Positions 1-9,366 of a stretch of 15,000 nt of DNA are shown here, piece by piece. Each line of letters begins with the position of its first letter. The stretch's first letter is position 1. The DNA is taken from the NCBI GenBank assembly GCA_012295275.1, contig CM022665.1, positions 20,683,150-20,698,149 on the forward strand, given 5' to 3'. The stretch comes from Chrysomallon squamiferum (Eukaryota; Mollusca; Gastropoda; Neomphalida; Peltospiridae). The translations under genes were made by a program, and so were the position numbers. Under the pieces are notes generated by a model. The model searched no databases. It was not told the DNA's origin and saw only the letters and a list, made by a program, of their open reading frames with translations.

Positions 1-655
1 ATATTTCAAAGTGAAAGTTGAAGAAGTGAAAGTGTAAAAACTTACAACGAGGCACGTACGACTGACTTAACATCGTGTTCAGACGCTCGGCAACTCTCAG
101 TCGATGTAACGGTCCAAGATCTCTGCTACTCGGACTTTCAACCATAGCGATAAAAACTATCAGATTAATAAAAAGCAAAACGGAGGCGAGATGACAAGAT
201 ATTAATGTCGAGTGAGTTAATATTTGACGTGTTTTTATCTCTCGCGTACAATTTTTCATTCACGGTAGGAATAGCTCCCCCACGGGCATCCTCTCGTCCC
301 CCAAGTAGTATTCACATTTCACCCCCCTACGCCACCAGTCGAGACTGAACTATCAGCCAGCCAGATACCTGTGCTAGGTTCTTGTCTGATAACAGACATC
401 AATCAAAATATGAAAGCTAAAATTTGTGAGAAAAGTTCTCATACCGTCCTGCCAGTGAATGGGGCGAAAAGAACAACCCCTGCAGTCTTTTAGTGTTTCT
501 TCTGCAGCCGAAAATGTCACTGCCGAGATAAACGTGTTTAATTTACAGTCTAAGCACTACATCAATGAGCGGCGGGATTTTTACCGTCGACTTTTGAGAT
601 ATAACTGAAACATTCGTCTGAAAGTCCGAGCGTCTCACTGTTAATCCAATAAACA
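1..655. other. GC-richer unique non-coding block
   Basis: This stretch has more G+C and fewer simple repeats than most of the window. Stop codons are frequent in all frames and no ORF is worth calling. It holds an interrupted inverted repeat (81-140 against 619-635) and a small perfect stem-loop at 383-398 (TGTCTG, loop ATAA, CAGACA) that contains a GATAA word. C-rich tracts occur near 275-335. The mixed composition is what one expects of unique intergenic or intronic DNA, possibly regulatory. No function can be assigned from the sequence. Confidence 0.5.
81..635. repeat. Interrupted inverted repeat pair
   Basis: The reverse complement of 619-635 reads AGACGCTCGGACTTTCA. The left side contains the same 17 bases split in two: AGACGCTCGG at 81-90 and CTCGGACTTTCA at 129-140. 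The word CTCGG stands at both edges of the split (86-90 and 129-133), and 38 other bases lie between. Relative to the right arm, the left arm looks as if it gained about 43 bp with a 5-bp direct repeat at the borders. The arms do not extend convincingly outwards, so terminal repeats of a mobile element are not demonstrated. Confidence 0.55.
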
Positions 656-684
656 AAAATAAAAATAAAAAAAAAAATAAAAAA
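651..684. repeat. A-rich low-complexity tract
   Basis: Adenine runs are interrupted by single T or C bases (AAAAAT-type units). This is simple sequence with no coding meaning. Confidence 0.85.
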
Positions 685-946
685 TGACCACCTTGTGATT
701 AAGGAGGTGTGTCATTGGTGGAAACTCACACCCACCCCCTGGATACGTCCTATCAGCTCAGCGGGAAACAGAAATAAAAAGGAATGAGATTCCTGGAATA
801 TGGCTCTTTTTTTGTCATATCTCTGATTTAAATAAAAGATATGTAAATACTTAAGTAAATATATGTGTGGCATACGGCTCGGTGTGTAATAAAACTTTTA
901 ATATACACACGTATGTAATATACGTTTAATATGCAGTCTTATATTC

Positions 947-1200
947 TTTCACGAACTTCTTCATTCACTCATTCATTTTTTCATTTATTCATTCTTTCAT
1001 GAACTCATTCATTCTCTCACTGATTTATCATTTATTCATTATTTTATACATTCCGTCATTAAGACACCTACGTATCGTTCATTCTTTCATACATTCCTTC
1101 TTTCATTCGCTCGCTAATTTTTCATTCATTATTTCTTGTACTCCTTCATTCTTTTATCATTAATTCTCTTCATTCATTCATTTATTTATTCATTAAGCAT
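947..1200 (+). repeat. Degenerate (TTCA)n tetranucleotide tract
   Basis: ATTCATTC, CATTCATT, TTTATTCATTC and similar words recur throughout, with many substitutions and short interruptions. It looks like an old tetranucleotide microsatellite that has decayed. The palindrome TTAATTAATTAA follows at about 1199-1210. Confidence 0.8.
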
Positions 1201-1328
1201 TAATTAATTAAATCCTTCATTTCTATCTGCTTTCATTTTGTATATAAAAAAAATATATTTAATTTAATATCCTAAATATAAAAATTTAAAAATCTAAAAC
1301 TTGTAATTAACTAAAAATACAGAAAATT

Positions 1329-1359
1329 AAAAAAAAAAAAAAAAAAAAAAAATATTTCG

Positions 1360-1398
<39 letters not shown>

Positions 1399-1423
1399 TT
1401 ATTATTTATTATTATTATTATTA

Positions 1424-1462
<39 letters not shown>

Positions 1463-1463
1463 T
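1329..1463. repeat. Poly-A followed by (TTTA)n and (TTA)n
   Basis: An A run at 1329-1352 is followed, after a short spacer, by (TTTA)n from about 1364 that passes into (TTA)n up to about 1463. The switch from a four-base to a three-base unit inside one array is typical of slippage-driven evolution. Confidence 0.95.
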
Positions 1464-2086
1464 CTAAATCATAGTCTGGACTAGAGTCGTTTCTGTAACT
1501 TTTCCAGCTTAACACGGTCGTAAATGTATTCGAACGAGATACGCCAGTGAGAAGTATGTTATCTGCAGTGATTGGCAGAGAGATGTTTTTTTTTTTTTTT
1601 CCTGCAGTAAATTACCGAGTCGGTTATCTATCGCTACTTACTTACATACACATCGCTTACAACCCAATAAATGTGTGTTCTCCCAGATTAAACTTTAACA
1701 ACTTGTATCTCCAAGTTGTTTTTATGTTCTCATTGATAATCTTTGCAGTGAATGAAGCCTGAGAATGAATGACAGTGAGTGGGTGTGTGGATCATGCAGA
1801 AGCGTACGAGATGGGGGTAGGGGGGAGCAGTTTCCCGTCAGTGATGGGGCAAGTTTCTTATTCGCGCAAACACTAATATTGCTGACGTTCGGCGAATACG
1901 AGTTGGAAAGATATAATGTTCCATCAACGCAATAGAACATGTATACACGGGCATTCATGTCCTGGTTATTAACCTGTCATACCTACATACAGCATTACTG
2001 GTATCGTTCACCATTACGTCACAAAGTAGCTGAAAATGTAAACCTGTATGAATTCCTTCTTCCTACGTCATTGAGATTGGTCCAAA

Positions 2087-2089
<3 letters not shown>
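1464..2089. other. Unique AT-rich stretch with one stem-loop
   Basis: Open frames of 71 to 78 codons here are of chance size and either run into simple sequence or show no recognisable domain. A T run at 1586-1600 lies between two CTGCAGT words (1563-1569 and 1602-1608). A perfect 9-bp inverted repeat sits at 1697-1720. I see no gene. Confidence 0.5.
1697..1720. other. Perfect 9-bp stem-loop
   Basis: AACAACTTG (1697-1705) and CAAGTTGTT (1712-1720) are perfect reverse complements around a 6-base TATCTC spacer. As RNA this would be a stable small hairpin on either strand. It is too short for a microRNA precursor, and no T or A run follows to suggest a Pol III terminator. Confidence 0.6.

Positions 2090-2164
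<75 letters not shown>
2090..2164 (+). repeat. (CT)n microsatellite
   Basis: About 37 uninterrupted CT dinucleotides. The Leu-Ser-rich open frame ending here is a translation of this array. It is followed directly by ATATATAG. Confidence 0.98.
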
Positions 2165-2171
<7 letters not shown>

Positions 2172-3007
2172 GGGCTTTTCTCGTATTGAATTATACTCGT
2201 AATACTTATAGACCCGATTAGAAGCGTCTGTATTAATAATAATAATAATAGGAGCCATTAATATGTATTTACGTTTTATACTTTTTTTCATGTTAGGATA
2301 GTTGGTGCAATATTTTATTTGATAAACAAAAACATATAAGGTAAAAAAAAAAAAAAAAAAAAAAAAAAATTAAAAACAAGATAAGAAAAAGAAAAAAGTT
2401 AAATGTATTTCCTTTGTTACCCCAGTCAGAATATGAATGCATTATTACATACATACAGATGGGTGATTGAAAAAAATAGATGGTTGGATAAATTGGTGCA
2501 TGTTTTAGATTAAAAGCAAAAATGTGTAAATGAAATGAAAGAAGAAAAGATAGTGCGATAGCAGGATAAAAGATGGATGAAGAATGGATGACGCCATTTT
2601 TCCATGATACTTAATTTTTAAAATCACTTTCAAAGGCTGTAAAAAAATAATAATTATTGTCACGTACACGCTATTAGTTATAACAAATTGCAAACATTAG
2701 TAACGGACCTTTCAGTCTAAAAGTGTTAAAAATTAATAACACCATGATAATTTCGACAATAGAAATGAGATCACTGTTTCCATGACAATTTCTCTTTTTA
2801 CAGAACAAACACCTTGACAATCTGACGTCATTATCAATTCTCTGTGTGTTTGTATTCCTCCGTTTCAATTTTATGTTAATTTAATGATTTAACTTTGTGT
2901 ATTCTGCTGGAATTCAAAGTCGTGAAATACGAGACTGCGTCAGTTAAATAGCCATGTAATGTTACAAAACAGTCATAAATATTTACTTAGTACTGTTTTA
3001 AATGAGG
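2165..3007. other. AT-rich unique stretch without a gene
   Basis: It contains a short (AAT)n at about 2232-2250, a 27-base A run at 2343-2369, and AT-rich unique DNA. Two minus-strand frames of 62 and 64 codons (2505-2693, 2674-2868) overlap each other and show no domain. A perfect CRE octamer lies at 2823-2830. Confidence 0.5.
2823..2830. promoter_or_regulatory. Perfect CRE-like octamer TGACGTCA
   Basis: This is the palindromic consensus for CREB/ATF bZIP proteins. A second perfect copy occurs at 7679-7686 and related TGACGTAA is at 9443-9450. An 8-bp word alone does not prove function. Confidence 0.3.
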
Positions 3008-3385
3008 CTCGTACTGACAGACACACTGTTATACATGTATACACACAGAAATAGAAAAATACACAAATACACAAATATAACCACAAAAATTCGTATACAC
3101 ACATTCATACCTACATAAATATAGATAGACACATATATACTCATGCACATACATATATAAAACCAAACATTCACACAAATATACACAGCATAAACAGAAA
3201 CGAAAAACCTTCACCCACGTACAAACCTATACATATATACACATACACACATACACACACATTAACACAAACATATTTAAACACACAAATACACAGGGAA
3301 ACACACTTACGTTTGTACTACACAAACCATTACAATACAACAACCTATTATTGAAAGAAATGAACATAACACAAACAAAACACTA

Positions 3386-3421
<36 letters not shown>

Positions 3422-3462
3422 ATACACACACACACATACACACACACACACACACACGCACT
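3008..3462. repeat. CA-rich tract with (CA)n core
   Basis: ACAC, ATACAC and ATATAC words dominate from about 3008. The purest part is an interrupted (CA)n at about 3387-3458, broken by CATACA units. The Cys-Val-rich and Tyr-Ile-rich minus-strand frames over it are translations of the repeat, not genes. Confidence 0.93.
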
Positions 3463-3523
3463 TGTACTACGCATACTACTATAATAACACATCTTATTAT
3501 GGAAGAGTCTGAACGTAACTCAT

Positions 3524-3537
3524 ATAACCATGGTAAC
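3524..3537. promoter_or_regulatory. RFX X-box-like site
   Basis: ATAACCATGGTAAC matches the RFX X-box consensus GTNRCCNNRGYAAC at every fixed or degenerate position except the first base (A for G). RFX factors bind such imperfect inverted repeats, notably near ciliary genes. A full-consensus site occurs at 11959-11972. Confidence 0.3.
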
Positions 3538-3593
3538 AGATAAAACTGAAGAGTCTGACATCAAAACTAGTTCATCCAGATGGCGTTGTTATC

Positions 3594-3594
<1 letters not shown>

Positions 3595-3647
<53 letters not shown>
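3595..3647 (+). repeat. Poly-A run of 53
   Basis: An uninterrupted A run. The Lys-rich frame starting at 3580 reads through it and is an artefact. No poly-A signal, target-site duplication or recognisable element body lies upstream, so retroposition is possible but unsupported. Confidence 0.97.
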
Positions 3648-3651
<4 letters not shown>

Positions 3652-3904
3652 AAAGAAAAAATATCTTTTTTAAAAATTAAAAAAACCAACAAGCAGCTGA
3701 TTTGGTATCAAGCTACAACGTTATCAAATTTGTTCTCGCAGATACGTGAACACTTTCTATCGTTTACAAAAACAAATACAGCTAACTTCGAAATCTCTCC
3801 AGTGTCGTATTGCTCACATAAAGATTATAAGTGTGTATGTTAAGTTGTTTTTTTCTTTTTGCTTTTCATAAAAATCATCAAAACACTAATACACTTCTAA
3901 TCTT
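3648..3904. other. Short AT-rich unique stretch
   Basis: Unique DNA between poly-A and the CT array. I see no gene, RNA or structured element. Confidence 0.5.
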
Positions 3905-3905
3905 G

Positions 3906-4190
<285 letters not shown>

Positions 4191-4222
4191 TATCAGTCTG
4201 TCTATACAAATAGTTAAATATG

Positions 4223-4437
4223 CTTATGCAGGTAACATGTTAAAATGTAAATAAGGTGTATATATATTTATGTAAGTGGCATAAAAGTTTTAACAAAGCA
4301 CACACAGTTTATGTACGTAACATGAATAAATTTTAAAAAGGCTCTATTTGTTTATGCATGTAAGTAGTAAAATTTGAATAAGACACTATATATTTATGGT
4401 AAAATCTGAGTAGGTATCAAGTACGTAATAAGACACC
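4223..4437 (+). repeat. Decayed minisatellite, unit about 42 bp, 5 copies
   Basis: Units begin at 4223, 4267, 4308, 4351 and 4393. Each opens with YTTATG, the first four continuing roughly as YANGTRRC or close to it. The middle is A-rich, and several units end in AAGG or AAGACAC followed by TATATA. Spacing is 44, 41, 43 and 42 bp. The last copy has lost its middle and ends with AATAAGACACC. Copies are diverged, so the array is old. No open frame runs through it. Confidence 0.75.
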
Positions 4438-5010
4438 AAACTAATAAGAACCTGTGTTTGTTCTGCACTGGAGTGCTGTTAAGCTAATAGCAACAAGAGT
4501 TTAATGTTAAAAATAACAAAGTTGACAGATATTAACTGACAAGAAATATGAACTAAAATAAACTGTAATACAAAACATTCTGGTCACTTACTCCCGTTAT
4601 GAAAAGAAATGAAAACATTCTTTTTGAATACAAATGTATGAAAATTTAATCAGAAGGATTTCATTAAAAAAAAAAAAAAAAAAAAAGGGGGAAATAATCT
4701 GGATAATCTGCATTTCAAAACGGAAACCTTCTAACATGGCGAGCTGTGAAAACTCATCATAGATAGCCAGTCAGGTTGAAAATTGCTAGTTACGATCACC
4801 ATGGTGATTTTTTCGTCACGTCAACACATCCATGGTACGGCCTGGATGAATATTAAGCCAACAATTTTCAGACCGAAATTTGAAATATGATCATGTCACC
4901 TATTTTATCTATTGAATTCTTCCTACCTTTTATTTACTTTCAATTTCAGACAAAGAGAGAATGTTTCTTAAAGAATTGTTTGTGTTAGTGAACACTAATT
5001 TTCACCGACT
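4438..5010. other. Unique stretch without a gene
   Basis: AT-rich unique DNA with a 21-base A run (4666-4686) followed by GGGGG. A perfect 14-bp palindrome, ATCACCATGGTGAT, lies at 4795-4808. A weak 8-bp stem (TGCTGTTA / TAATAGCA, one G-U pair) occurs near 4474-4492. Nothing resembles a coding exon. Confidence 0.5.
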
Positions 5011-5069
5011 CAGCCCCCACTTTGACAGCTCAGCGGGGGGAATGAGGGGGGTGTTGTTTGAGTAACTCA
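5011..5069. other. G/C-tract cluster with repeated word
   Basis: CCCCCAC, then CAGCTCAGCGGG (5026-5037), GGGGGG and again GGGGGG occur within about 45 bases. TGAGTAACTCA, an AP-1/Maf-like inverted repeat, follows at 5059-5069. CAGCTCAGCGGG also occurs at 754-765, in both cases with GGAATGAG just downstream. The C and G tracts could pair as a stem. G-quadruplex formation is uncertain because there are only two long G runs. Confidence 0.4.
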
Positions 5070-5093
5070 TCATTCCATCACTAGTGTCCACGT

Positions 5094-5330
5094 TAAGATG
5101 AAGAAGAAAGAAAAAAAAAATCAACCGGAAAAACAAAAACTGAAGAAAAATGGGTAAAAGAAGAAACAAAGTGAAAATTGATAAATAAAAATGAAAAAGA
5201 AGAAGAACAGACATATAAAAAGAATTTAAAAAAAAAGACAAATAAATAAATCAATTTTTAAAAAATATACTAAATATGAAGAAAGAAAAAGAAAATAACG
5301 AAAGAAAGAATGAAAAAGTATTTATCTTGG
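5094..5330 (+). repeat. Purine-rich low-complexity tract
   Basis: GAAGAAGAAAG, GAAAAA and AAGAAAGAA words dominate. The Phe-Leu-rich minus-strand frame at 5002-5241 is the pyrimidine complement of this tract and is not a gene. Confidence 0.8.
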
Positions 5331-5828
5331 TTATCAGAAATATATTAGAAATACACTGGAAATATAATTAGATACAGCTGTGCTAATATTCCAAAATAAA
5401 ATTATAAAATGGACGTAAAACTTTAACGCTTTTGATGGTTTAGTAATTGAAATTTACAAAACTCCTATAAAAATTAATAATAATTTTATGCTGGAAAATA
5501 AAATTTTAATCTTTATAAATAGCTACCTGTCTGATAAATGATTATTAATTAACTGTTTTGTTGGACAAATTCAAATATTTATATAAACTATAAACTGAGC
5601 ACGTTTAAAACGAAAATTTGGATAATTTAAAACTTTTTTTTTTTTTTTTTTTTTTTTTGTTCTTTGAAGATCTAAATGTAACTTTCTATTTTAAAGAATA
5701 CCAAAATAAAATCTTCTTTGTCTTTGAACCTTTAAAATCATAGAAATCTTTCACACAATAAAAAGCAGAAAGTTTTTATAACAATACTAAATAATATATA
5801 CAACAATAAAACTCAAATGAATACTAAT
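5331..5828. other. AT-rich stretch without a gene
   Basis: Very AT-rich, with a 25-base T run at 5634-5658. No open frame, RNA gene or clear structure is visible. Confidence 0.55.
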
Positions 5829-5873
5829 ATGTATGCATATGTGTATGTGTATGTATATATGTATGTGTGTGTG

Positions 5874-5908
<35 letters not shown>

Positions 5909-5943
5909 CATACATACATATATACACACATATATATATATAT
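5829..5943. repeat. Palindromic (TG)n/(CA)n tract
   Basis: TG-rich sequence on the left meets CA-rich sequence on the right at GTATAC. The centre is a perfect 24-bp palindrome (5864-5887), and the arms continue imperfectly on both sides into ATGTATG and CATACAT. Alternating purine-pyrimidine dinucleotides can adopt Z-form DNA, and the inverted layout allows cruciform or hairpin formation. Confidence 0.9.
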
Positions 5944-6306
5944 TATGTATATAAAAGTGTATAAAGCATTTTAAAAGTAAAGTTATAAGAAATACAAAAA
6001 TAACCTGGGTCCGATAGTAGAGCCGTGTCTAACACCAGCACAATCCAATAAAGAAAGGTTTTGTAATAAACAAGAGTCAGACGACAAGTAATCCAGTGAA
6101 ATATCTAACTGATGGACCGAGGGAAGCTGCCAGTGGTTATCAGACACCCCCCCTCCCCTTCCCGAGGTTTATCGTAAAACAAACTGAACTTTGAGTTACT
6201 TCTTATTGGTCAGTTTCAGATTAGCGTTCATTTGTTTTCACTTGGTCACAGATAACGACTGCAATTACACTACTGTCATACTGATTTCACACCTAGATGG
6301 GAGAGG

Positions 6307-6328
6307 CTGGCAGGTGGGGCTTTGCCAG
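6307..6328. other. 6-bp stem-loop
   Basis: CTGGCA (6307-6312) pairs with TGCCAG (6323-6328) around a 10-base loop containing GGTGGGG. Confidence 0.5.
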
Positions 6329-6352
6329 GGATGAAGGGGAGGTAGGGCACCT

Positions 6353-6381
6353 TGGCAATAACCACACCCGGTTGATTGCCA
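6353..6381. other. 11-bp hairpin with one bulge
   Basis: TGGCAATAACC (6353-6363) pairs fully with the complement in GGTT-G-ATTGCCA (6370-6381), with a single bulged G at 6374 and a 6-base loop ACACCC. The arm and loop include the Runx-like and CACCC words, so the symmetry may reflect paired protein sites instead of an RNA fold. Confidence 0.6.
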
Positions 6382-6414
6382 CCTGTAAGCAAACAACCAT
6401 AAAGCACTGAACAA

Positions 6415-6430
6415 GAGTACACGTGTACTC
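6415..6430. promoter_or_regulatory. Perfect 16-bp palindrome centred on CACGTG
   Basis: GAGTACACGTGTACTC is identical to its reverse complement. The centre is the canonical E-box for bHLH-zipper and some bHLH-PAS dimers, and the symmetric flanks extend it by five bases each side. It is far longer than a bHLH dimer needs. Confidence 0.5.
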
Positions 6431-6514
6431 AGTCACCTAACAGATCTTCAACTCGCTGCTGTCAACGGCGTTGTAAAAGTGACACAAAATTAACAAGTCC
6501 TTTTTTTTCATATA

Positions 6515-6855
6515 ATTAATTACAGTTGTAAATCTCTCACCTGACTGTTGTATAAATTATTTTACCTATATCTTTCTTGTATTTTAATGCACTCATTGCA
6601 TTACGTTGTTATTAATATCGTTGTGTCATAATTTTAATGTAAAGAAATTTAATAATATAAAATTACGATTTTTTTATTATATCTGATTAATTACAGGTGT
6701 AAATCTATCACCTTGTTGTCGTATAAATTATTTTACATATATTTTTCTTACATTTTAATGCATTAACTGCATTACTGTTGTTTGTTTTGCTTCTTTTTTT
6801 TTTTTTTTTTTTTTTTTTGTTGTTTGGTTTTTGTTAGTAACATTACTGTGTCATA
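6515..6855 (+). repeat. Old tandem duplication (171-bp offset)
   Basis: 6515-6604 and 6686-6775 align without gaps over 90 positions with 13 mismatches by my count. The first copy continues through TGTGTCATA at 6622-6630. The same word is at 6847-6855 in the second copy, an offset of 225, so the second copy carries about 54 extra bases, mostly the T-rich segment at 6777-6826. Neither copy is open for translation. Confidence 0.85.
6777..6826. other. T-rich insertion with 8-bp flanking direct repeats
   Basis: GTTGTTTG occurs at 6777-6784 and 6819-6826, enclosing TTTTGCTTC and a 25-base T run. The paralogous first copy of the duplication has a single GTTGTT here. The layout resembles a tiny poly-A retroinsertion on the minus strand with a target-site duplication, but slippage growth of a T-rich seed explains it as well. 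Confidence 0.4.
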
Positions 6856-7540
6856 CGTTTAAATACTTGAATAACTACAAAAACTAAACTGAAAATTTCA
6901 ACAGTAAATTATTTTATTTAAATGCTTAATTTTTTGCTATGTATTACTTAAAAAATCATAATTAGGTTTTTATTTCATTAAATTAAAAATAAATTAAATA
7001 TTTTATTGTTAAAAATGATAAATCGTTAAATAAAAATTATGTAAGTAAATTGAAGATGCAAAATGAAAATACATAATTATTTATTAAAATAGTACTACGT
7101 TTAAAAAAATGATTATTTCAAGTTTTCTTTTATTTAAAATTAACTTAATGGTGTCTATATTAACAAAATGAAGTCTGACAATTAAATATATTTTTAAACA
7201 ACTGTATATTAATTTTGAAAGTTCTATATATTTTTCTCTATGTTCTTATTTTCTTATAATTAAATTAACATGATATTTATATATAAAAAAAAAATAATAA
7301 TAATAATAATACTAAGCATTAGAATTAAACATAATAAATCTATTATTAATGAAAAATTCTTCATGAGAAAAATCATTCTGTTACATCAGAATTAATCATT
7401 TTAGTCAATAAATTGTTATAAAAATAAATTTTTCAAACAAATAATCTTTATCTGCTTCCGTATATTTAACAATAAAAGATTTTCACGTAATCACTAAACT
7501 TAATGCTACTTTTTACTCAAGAAATAATAAGTTCAAAGAC
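6856..7540. other. Very AT-rich stretch without a gene
   Basis: Dense in A and T with frequent stops in every frame. It includes a short (AAT)n near 7293-7310 and one copy of a 31-bp dispersed repeat at 7000-7030. Confidence 0.6.
7000..7030 (+). repeat. 31-bp exact dispersed repeat, copy 1
   Basis: Identical on the same strand to 8534-8564. The right half, GATAAATCGTTAAA, is not simple sequence. Flanks differ on the left and are only generically A-rich on the right. Confidence 0.85.
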
Positions 7541-7860
7541 TTTTTTTTAAAAAAACTCATCTAAATTAGCAGAGATACAAAGCTGAGTGTTATGAATCGT
7601 GCAGGTGAGAGATAATTGTAAAAGCAGGCGGCAATAAACAGAGATACGACGCCAAAGATGACAAAACTATTGTAAGTTTGACGTCAGGGTCATTAAGGTG
7701 TTAATTGCACTAATTAACCTGTTAATTGACAGCATCGCTGCAGAACTGTCCCAGTTACCTACACTGATAACTCGACAAAGCAACTGTTATCACTCAGACG
7801 CTGTCTTTGTTACCTGGGATTAGTTAATCGTTCGTTGACAAATAAAACAAGTGAGCAACA
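7541..7860. promoter_or_regulatory. Unique block with CRE and homeodomain-type sites
   Basis: A perfect TGACGTCA lies at 7679-7686. It is followed by GTGTTAATTGCAC and CTGTTAATTGACA, a near-direct repeat with a 22-bp offset, with CTAATTAACC between them that is also partly inverted to the first. CAGGTG, GATAA and two GTTACCT words are also present. Composition is balanced and the segment is not open for translation. Candidate enhancer by motif content only. Confidence 0.3.
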
Positions 7861-7864
7861 AAAT

Positions 7865-8533
<669 letters not shown>

Positions 8534-8564
8534 ATTTTATTGTTAAAAATGATAAATCGTTAAA
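8534..8564 (+). repeat. 31-bp exact dispersed repeat, copy 2
   Basis: Same sequence and orientation as 7000-7030, about 1.5 kb away, with an A-rich and AAT-rich tail following. Confidence 0.85.
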
Positions 8565-9290
8565 AAATAATAATAATAAAAATAAAACAGCAAACAAAAG
8601 TAAAATCGAGTATTCTCATTCTTAGCATTTTTCTATCCAGGCAGAATTTTAAATCAAACAAAATATTTCGAAATTATAATTGCTGAAAAGAATATATAAA
8701 TTTGTTTGTTCCGTTTCTGAAACCTAAATATCGATTAACGTGAAAGAGATCACAGGTTCAATTCTACACAGTCTACCCTCTGAGCTGTCTTCCATACCTG
8801 TTAGAGAATTATCAAAGATATATGTCATATTTCGTTTTTTTTTTTTTTTTTAATGTTATCAGTGCGCATAAAAAATAATTTGCTACTGATCATTGAAAAG
8901 TGACCCTCGGGTGGGAACAGCGAGTTTCCTCATAAATTATGCATATGAAAAATTGAAAAGTAAAAACTGTTAATATTTTAAACTATTCCGAGACGTTGCT
9001 GAGCAGACTTTCAGTCGTCGGCTTCTTACATCCATTAGCAAAAACATATTTTCTCTTTTTTCAAAACATATTTCACTTAATTTGCATTTCAACAGAAAAA
9101 GCAACATGAACAGTGTCAAAATTTTCCCAGTAAATCATATTTCTGAAAGAAAATTCTCTATTTATCTTGCATTTATCATGCATTCATGCACCAGTAGTGT
9201 TCGGCATTGTTGGATGTAAGTAATTTAATTAAAACTTTTCAAGCATTAAATCCCTCTAAAACCCTACATATGTATAGACGATCATCTCAC
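8565..9290. other. Unique stretch with tRNA-promoter-like words, no gene
   Basis: It holds a 17-base T run (8835-8851) and unremarkable AT-rich DNA. GGTTCAATTC at about 8756-8765 resembles a Pol III B box on the plus strand. The minus strand of 8776-8789 reads GACAGCTCAGAGGG, similar to an A box. The two point in opposite directions, so no tRNA is encoded. Confidence 0.45.
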
Positions 9291-9291
9291 A

Positions 9292-9293
<2 letters not shown>

Positions 9294-9325
<32 letters not shown>
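9294..9325 (+). repeat. Poly-T run of 32
   Basis: An uninterrupted T run followed by GATCACGG. Confidence 0.97.
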
Positions 9326-9326
<1 letters not shown>

Positions 9327-9343
9327 ATCACGGACAAGTATCT

Positions 9344-9366
9344 GCCTGTCTGTCTGTCTGTCTGTG
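9344..9366 (+). repeat. Short (CTGT)n
   Basis: About five CTGT units. The minus-strand frame at 9328-9528 begins here with a Gln-Thr-Asp-Arg translation of the repeat and is not supported as a gene. Confidence 0.9.

Larger units (their letters stand above)
6000..6480. promoter_or_regulatory. Dense unique block, candidate cis-regulatory region
   Basis: This is the richest G+C unique segment in the window. Words matching known animal binding motifs include CCAATAAA and TTATTGG (CCAAT), TTATC (GATA), AACCACA (Runx), CCACACCC (KLF), CACCTG (E-box), TAAGCAAACAA (forkhead-like) and CACGTG. Two hairpins (6307-6328, 6353-6381) and a 16-bp palindrome (6415-6430) are packed into its right half. No open frame covers it. 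Function as an enhancer or promoter is inference from motif density only. Confidence 0.35.

Noticed and set aside
3524-3650. Processed retroposon ending in the 53-base poly-A
   Set aside because: No element body, poly-A signal or target-site duplication can be seen.
3580-3843. Lys-rich 87-codon frame
   Set aside because: It reads through a 53-base poly-A run; the rest has no domain.
6104-6130. Hammerhead ribozyme core suggested by CTGATGGACCGAGG
   Set aside because: The conserved CTGANGA is broken and no GAAA core follows.
8751-8790. tRNA gene
   Set aside because: The A-box-like and B-box-like words face opposite ways and no cloverleaf can be built.
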